This document shows, piece after piece, positions 46,506-57,941 of a DNA stretch of 64,000 bases. Position 1 is the first letter of the stretch. Each line of letters opens with the position of its first letter. Below the pieces are notes generated by a model, which was not told the origin of the DNA, made no database searches, and saw nothing but the letters and a program-made list of their open reading frames with translations. Origin of the DNA: Acholoe squamosa (lineage: Eukaryota > Annelida > Polychaeta > Phyllodocida > Polynoidae); contig OX439035.1 in the NCBI GenBank assembly GCA_949317995.1, positions 77,832,394-77,896,393 of the forward strand. The letters are read 5' to 3'. The position numbers were made by a program, and so were the translations under genes.

Positions 46506-47434
46506 CCAGCTTCTCCCAAGCCTCTACCCACCTGGGGACCTAGTAAATAGCAGCTAACTCGCCATGTCTAGGAAGTCATCCACGCACGATCCTTAAGTAC
46601 TTCCTGTACCTTTTCAACATCGGATATATCACCTTAAGTATCACAGTAGTTTACCCCTATGTATCTAAAGATCACACTTCAGAATTCATCCCAAAGTCAT
46701 GAGTTATCCTCGGGTATCTGACGGTTAGATTTCAAACGCCTCACGACCTCATCCATTCAACCTCTCAACACTGGGGCCCTGGATGGTCAAGACCTTAATG
46801 CTTACGGATGTGCCCTCACCTACGCCCCCGCATTTCAATTTTCATCTATATCTATCAGCTGATTGACCAAACAGTTCCCTAGGATTGATAACAATTATTG
46901 CTGGCGACCACCAGTAAGTCTGGCGCCAGGCTTGTGTCCGTGGCACCATATCGGCTTGTAGGCTGTCAGCTTCTCCAGGGGAGGGAGGGGCAGGTAGCAG
47001 TGTCGCGGAGGGGGGGCAGGTAGCTGAGTTGAGGAGGGGGAGGGCAGGAAAGACGTTTGGTAAGGGGAGGGGGCGATGCAGCTTTTAATGTCCGGGTGCA
47101 AATAGGCGGTCGCCTACATTGATTCCGTTTTACCGCGGGCGCCGGGGGCTGGTGGGGACTCACCCACCGCCATCAAAGATTGAAGCCATCCCCGTCGGTC
47201 TGCTTCCAGAGAGGATACTATTAAAGTCAATTTCTAAAATATCTAGATAAATTCTGACCACACTGCTTCAGACGACACAACCCGTCTATAGATGAATAGA
47301 TAATTAATCGGTCATAGCATAGCATTATAGATATGTAATTTGTAACTTAGACACCCCTAGACATGGTGATAGAAGATACAAGTGTTGGTAAGTTGAAGCA
47401 GCTGAATCACAAGGAGATATTGGACGCATGTGCT
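46506..47434. other. Non-coding stretch, nothing definable
   Basis: Contains a G-rich patch at 46975-47075 (runs of GGGGG, GGAGGGG) that could form G-quadruplexes on the plus strand. No gene seen. Confidence 0.35.
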
Positions 47435-47840
47435 GACTAGGTGTGAAGTAACGAGTAGATCTAGGTGTTAGTAGAGAGGGAGGATGTTAGGGGTCACTGT
47501 GGGATACCGAGTAGGTATGAGTATAGGAGGGGTGAGGTTGGAGTCAATGTGAGATACTGAGTAGATATGAGTAGAGGGGAGGGTGTTGGGGGTCACTGTG
47601 AGATACTGAATAGGTGTGAGTAGAGGGGAGGATGTTTAGGTCACTGTGGCTACTGAGTATGTGTGAGTAGAGAGGAGGGGTTGGAGTCACTGTGCAATAT
47701 TGAATAGGTATTAGCTTAGGGGATGGATGGTGAGATACTGAGTAGGTGTGAGCAGAGGGGATGGGTGATGAGACGCTGAGTAGGTGTGAGCAGAGGCAAT
47801 GGTGTTGAAGTCACTGTGAGATAATGACTGGCCATGTGTT
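47435..47840. repeat. 48-bp minisatellite, about 8 diverged copies
   Basis: Unit approximately GTGAGATACTGAGTAGGTGT + GAGTAGAGGGGAGGATGTTG + GGGTCACT. Spacing varies between 46 and 50 bp; divergence is higher than in the 53-bp satellite. Confidence 0.85.
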
Positions 47841-48168
47841 GAGGGGAGGATGTTGGAGTCATTGTGGGACGCCTGAACAGACATGAGCAGAACGGAAGGT
47901 ATATTGAGAGAGAGAAGTCCAGATGCTGAGGCCACTCTAAGATACCTATAGACCTACTAAACAGGTATGGCAGCAGGGTGGATCCTAAAACTGAGTAAGA
48001 AAGCCATATTGGGTAGATGTGAGCAGAAGATCGGCCATTGGAGCCACCAGAAAAATCCCCCACTGAGCATCTCAATATTGGAGCAGCTCAGGTAGTGAGA
48101 CGCATCATACAAGATTCATGAACAGGGATGAAACAGACTATCCGAATGGACTAATCACTAGGGCGGGA

Positions 48169-48215
48169 TATAAATAGCCCTCAGCCTCCCACGCCACACC
48201 ACTCAGATCAGTTTC
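48169..48215 (+). promoter_or_regulatory. TATA/Inr core promoter candidate
   Basis: TATAAATA at 48169-48176 lies in a GC-rich setting (GGGCGGGA before it). TCAGATC (A at 48205) and TCAGTTT (A at 48210) are initiator-like, 36 and 41 bp downstream. The ATG at 48240 opens a 66-codon frame of unknown nature. Promoter of a small or mobile transcript is possible. Confidence 0.4.
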
Positions 48216-49140
48216 TGGTTATCTGTGTCATTGTATTAAATGAACCTCTATTGCACCTGTACTGAACATGGGTGTTTGCTACGTGCTTACACAAAGGCAT
48301 TTATCAGATTAATAGCCTTAGGGGAATGTATTCACAAAGTGATTGTCGCCTATAGTGACTACACCTATATTAGCATTACTGTAGTTCGCTTACTGAAAAG
48401 ACAGGTTATGAAACCAAATAAAAACAATTCCTATGGATAAAGTCCACCGTCCAAAGTGCCAACTCCCTCCAAAGCAGTGTATCTAAACAAACAATAACAC
48501 AGACAGGTTTCTGTTTAAGTAGGAACCGTTATGAAACGGTACTTCTTATCTTGAAGTGACGTCAAATGATATGTTCAATCCCCTATGTCTCTAAGCTCAC
48601 TCTAGTAAGCATAGGTGCCAGGAATAGTATTTGGTGTATGCTTAACCCCTAAAAAGGCTGCATACTGTTTTAATGCCATTTTCAGGTTTTATTATCATAA
48701 TGCATGAATACAGACCTACTAAGTAACTCGCCAGGACTGCCTTTATAATACATTCCGAGCCTATTGGGCTGATAAGCTCCCGAAGGGTCGTCATAATGAT
48801 GATTTAATGTAGATCTATCTAGTGCTGGTGAGTAGACTCGTCAGTGCTGCTTTGGTGGATCATGACGACAATGATACAGAGACCTAGATGGGTTATGCGA
48901 CCCTGAAAGAGCTACATGTGGGCACAATTGTAGCTTCAACATGCGTGCACATGAGCTACCAGACTAGTCTAGTCCCGCCCCACGCTACTCAGGCAGCACA
49001 GGCTTGCTACTGGTAGTGTAGGTCTAGGTAACAGCAGCACCATGATGGATTGAATGACATCACTTTCGGATGGAAACCCCTCCGGAAGTGGGATTTTGCT
49101 GGTCCTGACTAACTGTGGTCAGAACAAGACCAGCCAGTAC
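48216..49140. other. Non-coding stretch, nothing definable
   Basis: No repeat or exon recognised apart from the 66-codon open frame at 48240-48440, which has no family features. A near-palindrome AGGAACCGTTATGAAACGGT lies near 48521. Confidence 0.35.
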
Positions 49141-49149
49141 AAGCTAAAT

Positions 49150-49173
49150 AGGTCATGACCTAGGTCATGACCT
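49150..49173. promoter_or_regulatory. 24-bp perfect palindrome of four AGGTCA half sites
   Basis: Two abutting copies of the 12-bp palindrome AGGTCATGACCT. Each is an inverted pair of nuclear-receptor half sites with no spacer (IR0). A CCAAT box (49183) and TATA-like ATATTTATAG (49202-49211) follow, so the site sits where a proximal promoter element would be. Confidence 0.55.
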
Positions 49174-49182
49174 TCAGCTGCA

Positions 49183-49235
49183 GCCAATGAGAATATTCTG
49201 AGATATTTATAGCCAGCCAACTGGAGCTCACAGAC
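49183..49235 (+). promoter_or_regulatory. CCAAT/TATA promoter candidate
   Basis: GCCAATGAGA, then ATATTTATAG 20 bp later, then a CA-rich start region (CTCACAGACAG, about 49228-49238). The first downstream ATG (49250) is followed by only seven codons, so any transcript is non-coding or spliced. Confidence 0.35.
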
Positions 49236-49319
49236 AGTTGCTATTACCATGACCCATACCCCCTTATGGTAAATGGTCATGCGGATGCTGACGCGGCAAG
49301 CACTAGGTGTGCGGCTGGT

Positions 49320-49860
49320 GCATTCCTCAGGACTTGCACTAAGTCTTTAGGACTAAAATCAAGTCCTGAGGCCTACTTCTTAGTCCCCAGGACTGCTCTG
49401 TGTAGTCCCAGGGACTAAAGATACAGTCCTGGGGACTAGAACATAGGTATAGCCCTGGGCGCAAAAAAGCAGCCATTGTTCCATAGTCCCTGGGGCAGAA
49501 AATGAGTACTGTATAGTAGTCCTGAGGACTAGTCAGTCCAGGACTAGACTGTTATATCTGTAGTCCCCAAGACCAGAGAAACAGTCATGGTCCCCTGGGG
49601 ACTAGATTCATAGTCCCAGGGCTAACTCTGTTTGGTCCTGAGGACTAAACATGTACTTACCTAGTCCTCAGAACTAAAGTAAAGTCCCCAGGACTATATC
49701 TGTAGTCCCCACTGCCCCCTGCTGTAGGCCACTTCGCTTCTACTAGCGGTAGTCCTCAGGACTATGCCCCCATCTGCACCACGTCTGTCTCCGCGTAGCC
49801 TGCACGTATCTAGGTCAGCGCCGACGCAGCAGGCGCTGTAGTCCTGAGGACTAGTAAAAC
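49320..49860. repeat. Cluster of AGTCC/GGACT palindromes
   Basis: About 20 occurrences of AGTCC or GGACT, many paired as TAGTCCTGAGGACTA (exact at 49517-49531 and 49839-49853), AGTCCCAGGGACT and AGTCCTGGGGACT. Spacing is irregular (20-50 bp) and the sequence between the words is unrelated, so this is not an ordinary tandem repeat. Confidence 0.8.
49712..49725 (-). promoter_or_regulatory. CTCF-like motif (minus)
   Basis: ACAGCAGGGGGCAG on the minus strand fits CCASYAGRKGGCRS with one mismatch at the first base. It lies inside the AGTCC palindrome cluster. Confidence 0.35.
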
Positions 49861-49932
49861 CGCTGCCATCGGTATCCTGCTATCGGAATGGGACTATAGC
49901 TAATCTAAGGATATTACTCACTGGGCATGCAG

Positions 49933-50282
49933 CCAATCAGAGGCCTCCATTTGGTCACGTGACCTGTGACGTCACTGGACCCCGTGGTGCATACCTATAT
50001 ATGGTCATGTGACCTTGACCTAATTAGGGGTGTGCATACCCATATATGGTCATGTGACCTTGAGCTCAACCTAATTAGGGGATTGCCCCGATCACGTGAC
50101 CTCTCATTTTACATAATAGACCACGCCCCCTTGAGATATTTAGGGGAACAGGACTATAGCTAACTACAGGATGCAGCCAATCAGAGGCCTCCATTTGGTC
50201 ACATGACCTGTGGGTGCATGCCCATATATGGTCATGTGACCTTGAGCTCGACCTAATTAGTGTTGTTCATGCCCATATATGG
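49933..50282. promoter_or_regulatory. Left arm motif array (CCAAT, CACGTG, CRE, CArG)
   Basis: CCAATCAG 49933, GGTCACGTGACC 49953-49964, TGACGTCA 49967-49974, CArG CCATATATGG at 50040, 50222 and 50273, plus several GGTCATGTGACC. All are perfect consensus matches; several are palindromes. Confidence 0.7.
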
Positions 50283-50459
50283 TCATATGCTCCATTTGGT
50301 CATGTGACCTGGTGGTGAGTTCCTTATTTGGAAAATAGGCCACGCCCCTTTTGGTTACATGACCTACATCCTGCGCATGGTGAGCTCCTTATTTAGAAAA
50401 TAGTCCACACCCTCTTAGCCACGTTCCCTTGACCTAATTAGGGGATTGTTGACCCTACC

Positions 50460-52300
50460 TTAAGGCCAAAGGTGGGTTTACTAATATTAAAAGAGGATGA
50501 GTGTGGTGATGATGTTGGATGAAAGAGGGTGAAGCAAGCAAGTGGTTAAATTAGATGAGAATTTTTTTCCCCAGTATTTGCTCAGTGCCACCACTGCACA
50601 TGTCAGATTGAAGGATATGGGGATGGTTTAATATAGGTTTGGGAGAAAAGGGTGAGGCAGGTGTCGTGCTTGTATCTCAGCTCAGGGACATGTAGGGGTA
50701 AAGTCGCCTGGGGGCTAACTACCCTTAGCATACCAGCTGCCGTAATAGTTGGTCGCCAGCCGACTTTGTTTTGTGTAGCTCTAAAGTGTTGCTGATTTAT
50801 GCTGTGGCCTACCTCCATTTATAACATTACCCGGCGTGATCTTATATACTCACTCTCATCCACTAATCTACAGAAAAAGGTGTTTAAAGCATACATGTAC
50901 GTCAAATGAGTATTGTCGTTTACTAATGCCACCTAGCACCCTGTGGCGGAATTACATCTTATTTTTTTAAATAAAAAAAATTTAGTGCCTTAAAACGCTT
51001 CACCAACAAAAATTATTACCTGTATCTAAAGATGTAGTTATTTTAAAAGGAGGTTGCAGGATTAATCCATGATAAAACCTCAATACTGACTAAGGCAAGC
51101 TAAAAGCTTACCCCAAAATTTCTTTTAAAATATACTAACCGTCTTATGATGAGAGGTGAGGTTTTCTGATTGTGAAATTGATATACTCCTATCAATCTGT
51201 CTGTGAAGCATCTGGGTCTCTTCTTTGGATTTTAACCTGGCCGGAAGTCGAATGATGTCACACTGGAGACAAGCATTCACGCCAGGTTAGTTCCTCAGGG
51301 ACATGGTGGGACCATGCTGTCACACACTTCTGACTGTTTTCAGATGAGATCTCATCTGAATAATAATCTTCCATTTAAAGTTTCCATAAGTTTCAGATCA
51401 TCTCATCTGAATGTAATTCGAATTTAGATGAGTTCTGGCATATATTCTTGATCGGGGACTCTGTCCCCCCCGAACAGACGTTTGGCCAGGCACCCCGGGA
51501 AGCGTGGCGCCGTCAACATTCGTCTCCATGTAGGGCCACATAGGTTAATTCTGCAAGAAGTGATCCTTTAGCGTTTGCAAAGACATTGGTTTCTCTCCAG
51601 AAAACATAGTCTGTAGAGTGCTTTGTGTTTCCATGATGAAGGTGGCAAAGAAAGTGTGAGGGAACAAAATTTTACTCTTCCTTATGTACCCGTCCGAGGT
51701 AAACCTCTTAACTGTGGTTTTAAATTGATCAAAAGACTTAAAAGAGATTTAATCCCTTTTTTTTTTACAGTGGTCTTTGCTTGGTAGGATATCTGTCTGT
51801 TTTGATTTTCACCTGCCGTTTGATGTAGGCATGGATTCCTTAGTTTATTAAGTGTGGTTGGTCCGAGAGGGAAAAGATAAAAGACCGTTACTCCGTTACT
51901 CTATGGGATTTGCGTGCAAATCCTTTTTAATGGGGTTGAAGGGGTTAATTAAAGGATTTGATCCCATAGTCACCCACCATGCACTGCATGAGGATTTAAA
52001 AGAAAAGATCTGAGTTTACTTTTTCCCAATCACAACAGACATAGAAGGTAACCCACACCCCAGGTTGGCGACAAGAGGAGGAGTAGAAAGGGGGATTAAC
52101 TTATTAACTGATTTGTAAGACATCATCTGCTAACCACACATGTACGTTTGTAGTTACAAAGGCAGGCATGTACAAAGGCAGGTACGTACAAAGGTAGACA
52201 TGCACCCTGAGGTATTTTTTCCTGGAAGTGAAAACTATATGTATTTTCCACTTGATACCATTTTCCTCAAATTTGGGATGTGCCTTATACGCAAGGTCCT
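50460..52300. other. Interior of the inverted block, left part: no gene seen
   Basis: Contains a perfect 22-bp palindrome centred on AGATCT (51339-51360), the short repeat at 51910-51950 shared with 8833-8873, and a runs-rich patch (52140-52200) with three ACAAAGG.AG..A.GTAC units. Confidence 0.4.
51339..51360. repeat. 22-bp perfect palindrome
   Basis: TTCAGATGAGA followed by its exact reverse complement. A partial repeat, TCATCTCATCTGAA, follows at about 51398. Confidence 0.85.
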
Positions 52301-52301
52301 A

Positions 52302-52356
52302 CGGTAGGTAGGTAGGTAGGTAGGTAGGTAGGTAGGTAGGTAGGTAGGTAGGTAGG
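52302..52356. repeat. (GGTA)n microsatellite
   Basis: About 13 copies of GGTA, ending in GGCAGGCGGGG. Confidence 0.97.
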
Positions 52357-52494
52357 CAGGCGGGGAAGTGGGTATGTGTCCACCATTTCTGCTGTGTACC
52401 CCACACCTTTGGTAGTGAGTAATCCAATTAAAGCACTTTGACTTTTCTCTTACAAGATTATATGTGAGGAGGCAAGTTAAAAGGACAGTCCGAG

Positions 52495-52800
52495 GGGGAT
52501 TAGTACCAATTCTGGCCACCAGGGGGACACCACTATGGCCTAAAAGGAGGAAAATATACCAAAAATAGTTATATACTACTTTTTTATGTAGATTACAATC
52601 GTCCTAAAGGGAAATTCCCATTTTTAAGGAAAACCTTCCAAATTTGGAATGTAAATAGAATGTTTTTGGCCATTTGAGGGCAGAAATCAGTGCTTTTGTT
52701 GATATTGGTTGCCATGGAAACATAATTTTCACTCAAAATTGAGGAATCAAAAAAACCTATTGGTAGCCACACCCACAAGGATCGGTGTGTTGAAAAGATG
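52495..52800 (+). repeat. Interspersed repeat with CTCF-like and X-box motifs, copy 1
   Basis: Blocks shared with 60548-60800: GGGGATT, TGGCCACCAGGGGG, TTTTTTATG.A, TCCCATTTTT or TTCCATTTTT, TTTGGAATGT and GGTTGCCATGGAAACATA. X-box GTTGCCATGGAAAC is at 52708-52721; the CTCF-like word (52516-52529) has one mismatch. Confidence 0.65.
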
Positions 52801-53674
52801 GTAAAAATCTGATAATCAGATCAAATTTTATGAGAAAAAGAATGTGAAGAATATGACAATTTCCCTAATTTGCAGAATTATGCCAAATTATACATATCAT
52901 CTGATATATCTCATGAAATATACAAGGTAGACCTTATTTGGGATTTGAATAGGTCGGTAACCATCTAAGTTAATAGAGCCGTAACTCTGAAACTAGCAGA
53001 TATATTTTCTCATGTAATACATCATTGGAAAGTTCATGGCCTGAATTTGAAAATTGACTTTTTCCCTGGGGGACCCTTTTTGCTTGGCTATACACATATG
53101 TCTACTCCACAGGGTATACACTGGTATAGTCGCTACCAACTTACATAACCATATCCAGATCCTACTAACATTAAATTGAGATGAATCACACGAACATGGA
53201 TATGTGTGAACCTGGTAATTTTATAAGTTGTAGTCTACCCCTCCTATGTTATTTCACCAACATTTTTAAAACCTTCCCACTTATTCTGACTACTATATTT
53301 CCTATAGATATGTGGATACCTTATTGTCCATATGGGCCCAGGTATACTATTTGTAGCATAGTTTTGACTCAAGTACACATTTGATTTATTATCAGTGTCA
53401 TTTTTTGAAATAAAGGTATTTGGATTAAAATCCTACTTTCTTGTCTTTCTGTCAGTCAAACTTGCCTGGTCCTAAAGACCCGTCTTACCTGTTTTCCTCT
53501 AAACTATGAGAATTCCCCTATACTGACCAACTTTATCTGCTTTTGAATCTCCCCACCTGTGTACATGTTTCCCTGGGTTATGTGCTACAGAAATATCAAA
53601 TATCTGTATAAGTACAAATAAAAAACACAACCTACTCTATAGCATCAGTATGTGTACACTAAAAGGATTGCGAC

Positions 53675-53959
53675 ATGATAATGGTAAATTCTAATTTGTC
53701 CTGCGCCCAAAACTTTAAACTGGACCCATTGTCTGAGTTTCCATTAACCTACCATGTTAATGTTTCTGGTGTATCCATAACAACCACCCTGCCGTCTAAT
53801 CAAAAAATATTACTACTGATTAAGGATGTACTCACCCTAAAGAATACTGCATCAGTTATCCATTATAAATCTCCAATATTGTCCACAGACTCAATAACAC
53901 ACTTCTCGGATATCACCTCGAGTTTTCACCATGGTTACACTTTTTGTCACCAATCATAG
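53675..53959 (+). other. Open frame of 94 codons, unassigned
   Basis: Inside the inverted block. The frame is beta-strand-like in composition (many Ser/Thr/Ile/Val) and has no recognised motif. It is one of several plus-strand frames (also 53181-53384, 54560-54910, 54963-55226) in a 2-kb stretch; in AT-moderate DNA such lengths can arise by chance. Not called as a gene. Confidence 0.2.
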
Positions 53960-54559
53960 GCGTCCTTTGCTGTGTGCTCACGTGTTATGTGTGTGTACAT
54001 ACATCATGTGACCATACACCTGACATAGCTCATCACTCTTCATAGTACACCGAATGTGGTAGAACCACAATCTTTTTTTGACTAAACTGAAGGATATGAT
54101 TAAGAACGTCAACCATGATTGGTTATTGACCACACCTTTCGTCCGCCATTTTGACGCTCAATGATGGAGAAAATGATCCAAGGAAATGGGTCTTTCTTCT
54201 CAAACCACCAAAGGATAAATCCCTCCTGTTTGATCCTACATTGGCTGAGAGGGGCACTGACACTTTTGATGGTGAGTTTTCCTTCTTTTTTTTTCATAAA
54301 TCCCAAGATCTAGTTTAGATTCATGTGATGATCGTCCTCGGCCCTGCGTCGGACACAGCACCGGATAGGTCGGTGATGAAGCTGATCAGGGGATTTCCCT
54401 TTTCCCATCCCACAACACCATCCCCCTACAGGACCTTTTGCCCCCCTTCCTAGGGCCCCCCACTTACACCCCAAGTCTCAATAACATATCAGTTCTCCCC
54501 GTAACCACTTATCCACCCACGACAACATCAAGTGACAACAGTAGATAAGTTCAGCTAAC

Positions 54560-54910
54560 ATGTTATGCACCTTTACTTATCCAAAGAACGCCAGCCACAG
54601 TGTCTGGTTGGACTTTTCCAGCCAGTCGGGTCAGCCCGGCGCCATCTTGAATATGCATCGATGTATCGAAACTGACATCCGTCACGGCCGTCACCATGGT
54701 AACCAGCCATTTGGTGACGCCCTAAACTGTTGCATGCGTCATAACAACAATATTGACATGTGTTTACACGACTTTTTGCTCGGTAAACTTTTACCTACCT
54801 TAGAAGCCGTTTTGATCTCCCAGGTTCACTACAGCGAACTGGATTTGCATAATGCTGGAAATAAAAAACAAATCTTTCTCTTTAGAACTGCAAACCAAAC
54901 ACAAAATTGA
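54560..54910 (+). other. Open frame of 116 codons, unassigned
   Basis: Longest frame in the interior of the inverted block. Contains HHGNQPFGDALNCCMRHNNN; no family recognised. A perfect X-box (GTCACCATGGTAAC, 54690-54703) overlaps it. Probably chance, but it is the best coding candidate in the block. Confidence 0.2.
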
Positions 54911-55873
54911 TTTAAAATTCCGAATTTGAGACCCACCTTCCGTCCGTCATGATCACCGTGAGGTGGAGGACAACGCCATTTGGAAAAAAACGTGCTCAAA
55001 CTCAAAAACCTCCATGGTTGGCTATTACATAATGTCTAAAAAAATTTCTTTTTATAGTGCACTGACCCGTGCATTGCACTCCAAACTTTCGGCATATTTT
55101 TCGACCTTTTCAAAATTTAACTTTTTCGACCCGTGGTTTCAAGCAACAATATCCATTCATTACCCAAATCCAGTTATGTACCCATATACTCCCAGAAACA
55201 AAGGTGGGAGCACTTCTGAGCAATAACTCAAGCTTATACAGCATAAATTGATACTCGATCTCGCCATGACAGCACAGCGCTAGTGCAGTGTCGCCACCTA
55301 GTGTGTTACCCATGAACTAACCAAAGCGTCCCTGGTAACCAAGCCCGTGCCTTGTCTAGATGTATAGAGCTCTATGTATTGTGTTTGTCAAGTTAATCAA
55401 ATACGAATTTAACCTTTATCTTTTCTGTATTGACCGAGACCAAACTTGTGAAACATATCAGCTGTTCTATGCTAACAAATGGTCTCTATTTTTGTTGTCT
55501 TTTATCAAAAGTTTACTTTAGATGAGGCACCACTTGCTCGCTTCACCCTCTTTTATCCAACACCATCACCACTTTTATCCTTTTAATTTTTTATTAAAAA
55601 AAAAATAAAGGTAAAATAAAATAAGTTGTAATTTTTTATTTATGAAAATTCTCATTAACATAATAAACCACCCCTTGGTGGTCATGCACCCCTTGATATC
55701 TTTATCCAAGTCTCTTTTTTCAACACATTTATTCGAGTGTCATTTCATAGGTAGAAAAATAGTTCAATATACACTACTCCCTCATTAGTTATCTAGTGAT
55801 TTTCTTAGGATGAATATTATTATGAGTACAAATAACAAATTTCAACATTTTTTTTACTTTGTTCACAGTTATA

Positions 55874-56062
55874 TTATAGAATTTCTACTGGAAAGGTCTT
55901 GCTTTTGTCAGCCAATACACGTCTATAATCCATATTGAGAAGATATGTTATCAGTTCTTTCACACTCAGGGTATTGACAACATCAAATATGGCACACAAC
56001 CTTGTAAATTCATTCCAATTAAAACCGACAGGCATCCTGGAAAATACCCATTTTCCATACAT
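55874..56062 (-). other. Open frame of 62 codons, unassigned
   Basis: Minus strand, starting MYGKWVFSRMPVGF. A second minus frame lies at 56994-56755. No family recognised; noted only because frames left of 55.3 kb are on the plus strand and those right of it on the minus strand, i.e. convergent. Confidence 0.15.
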
Positions 56063-56203
56063 AGAAATAAGTTCTTCCTTGTCGGAGTAGCTCCCATGAT
56101 ATTTAACCTCCGACTAATGGTTTTTACATCCGTAACATTCATCTTTTACTGTCCTATTAAACTCCCTGTGTAGTAAATAATGACAAGTGTCGGATAGCCC
56201 TAC

Positions 56204-56655
56204 TGTCCTACATGTAGGACGCCTAAGTGACATTATGGGAAGAGGTCTATATCTACAAGTAAACTTAACAGATATGGAAGTAAAATGTTGCATCGTATAG
56301 TTTTAGGCCCAAGGCTTCCAAAAATGCTCCATACGGGTATTCTTAGGTACTTTTATGACATTACACACATGTCCCAAAATACCTACTACCTAGAAAATTA
56401 CCCTCTGGTAAAGATTTGGACCTTTTCAGAGGAGACAGACGCCCAAAGTCCTACTGTCCTACATGTAGGATGGTGCTGATCTCTGGATCCGCTATGGCTA
56501 AAGCATTGAAATTTTTTGAATGGCATAAATGGCCATATATAAGCTTTTTTGTCAGTTTCCGGCACTCTTGTACAGAAATTGTGGTTTCCATGGCAACCAA
56601 AAGAACACAAATTTCAAAAGACAGTAGTCCTAAGTCCTACTGTCCTACATGTAAG
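56204..56655. repeat. Three dispersed copies of CCTACTGTCCTACATGTAGG
   Basis: At about 56200, 56450 and 56635, spaced about 245 and 187 bp. The core CCTACATGTAGG is a perfect palindrome in the first two; the third has diverged. Flanks are unrelated. Confidence 0.7.
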
Positions 56656-57507
56656 CAATCCCACATATCTCTAGACACGGTGCAGATAAATGTCTGAAAT
56701 TTAGAACAGGGCATATTTGGTCATATATTAGTCTACTAATCAATTTTTATCACTCTATGACAAGAATTGCCACTTTAGGGTTATCTGGGTTAATAACCTG
56801 GCTGTTGGTTGTTTTACAATTGTAGTAACCATTGATGCTTTAGCTCTCTCCCTCTTGGCTATCATTACGGCCTCCAAACAGTTTGACATCTTGAGAAAGT
56901 ATTGAGGTGTTATGTAGTCGTTAATGCATACTCTATACTGATGCATTGTGTCCGCTTTTTTGGATATATTTTTACCCATCGACCTGAATAACATGAGTCA
57001 ACATGAATATTTGAAAATAAATGTATTGATACAAATTATTTTTGTCATTATTAAACATACATAATATCTCATAACTCTAATTAATAGAAAATTACCTTAC
57101 CACACATGTGACCTTTCCTCTACAGGTTCAAGGTTATAAAATATGGTTATAATGGTAAACAAGGTAAATACTTACTGAAAAGAACCTAAATCCATTGGAA
57201 AAGCTTTAACCTCACCAACAGGCATCCTAGAAATCATTGTTGATGATGAAGTGTACAAGACGCAAAAAAAAAGAAGTTGTGTCATTTAGACTAGAGCAAC
57301 AGACATATATACCCTTCATACTTTGCATTCTCACCGTACACTCAGAGTTTGACATGTTTTTCACAGCTAACGTGAAAGAAAAGTAGCATTTATTTTATTT
57401 CCCCTTAGCATGTTGCACACACAATGACCTCATGACCAAAGGGGGCATGGCCTATTTTCCAAATAAGGAACTCACCACCAGGCCACGTGACCAAATGGAG
57501 CATATGA

Positions 57508-57941
57508 CCATATATGGGCATGCACACCACTAATTAGGTCGAGCTCAAGATCACATGACCATATATTGGCATGCACCCACAGTTCACGTGACCAAATGCA
57601 GGCCTCTGATTGGCTGCATCCTGTAGTAAGCTATAGTCCTGTTCCCCTAAATAGGTCAAGGGGGCGTGGTCTATTATGCAAAATGAGGGGTCACGTGACC
57701 GGGGTAATCCCCTAATTAGGTCGAGCTCAAGGTCACATGACCATATATGGGTATGCACACCCCTTACTAGGTCAAGGTCGAGATCACATGACCATATATG
57801 GGTGTGCACACGGGGGTCCAGTGACGTCAAAGGTCATGTGACCAAATGGAGGCATGGCCTATCATGCAAATGAGGTCAAGGACACATGACTATATATGGG
57901 CATGCACCACGGGGTCCAGTGACGTCACAGGTCACGTGACC
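57508..57941. promoter_or_regulatory. Right arm motif array (mirror of the left)
   Basis: CCATATATGG at 57508, 57741 and 57792; GGTCACGTGACC at 57689-57700 and 57930-57941; TGACGTCA at 57920-57927; ATTGG (inverted CCAAT) at 57609 and 57957. Same motifs in mirrored order. Confidence 0.7.

Noticed and set aside
54115-54272. Exon-like open stretch ending at a GTGAGT donor inside the inverted block
   Set aside because: Reads like protein for about 50 codons but has no clear acceptor, start codon or family match.
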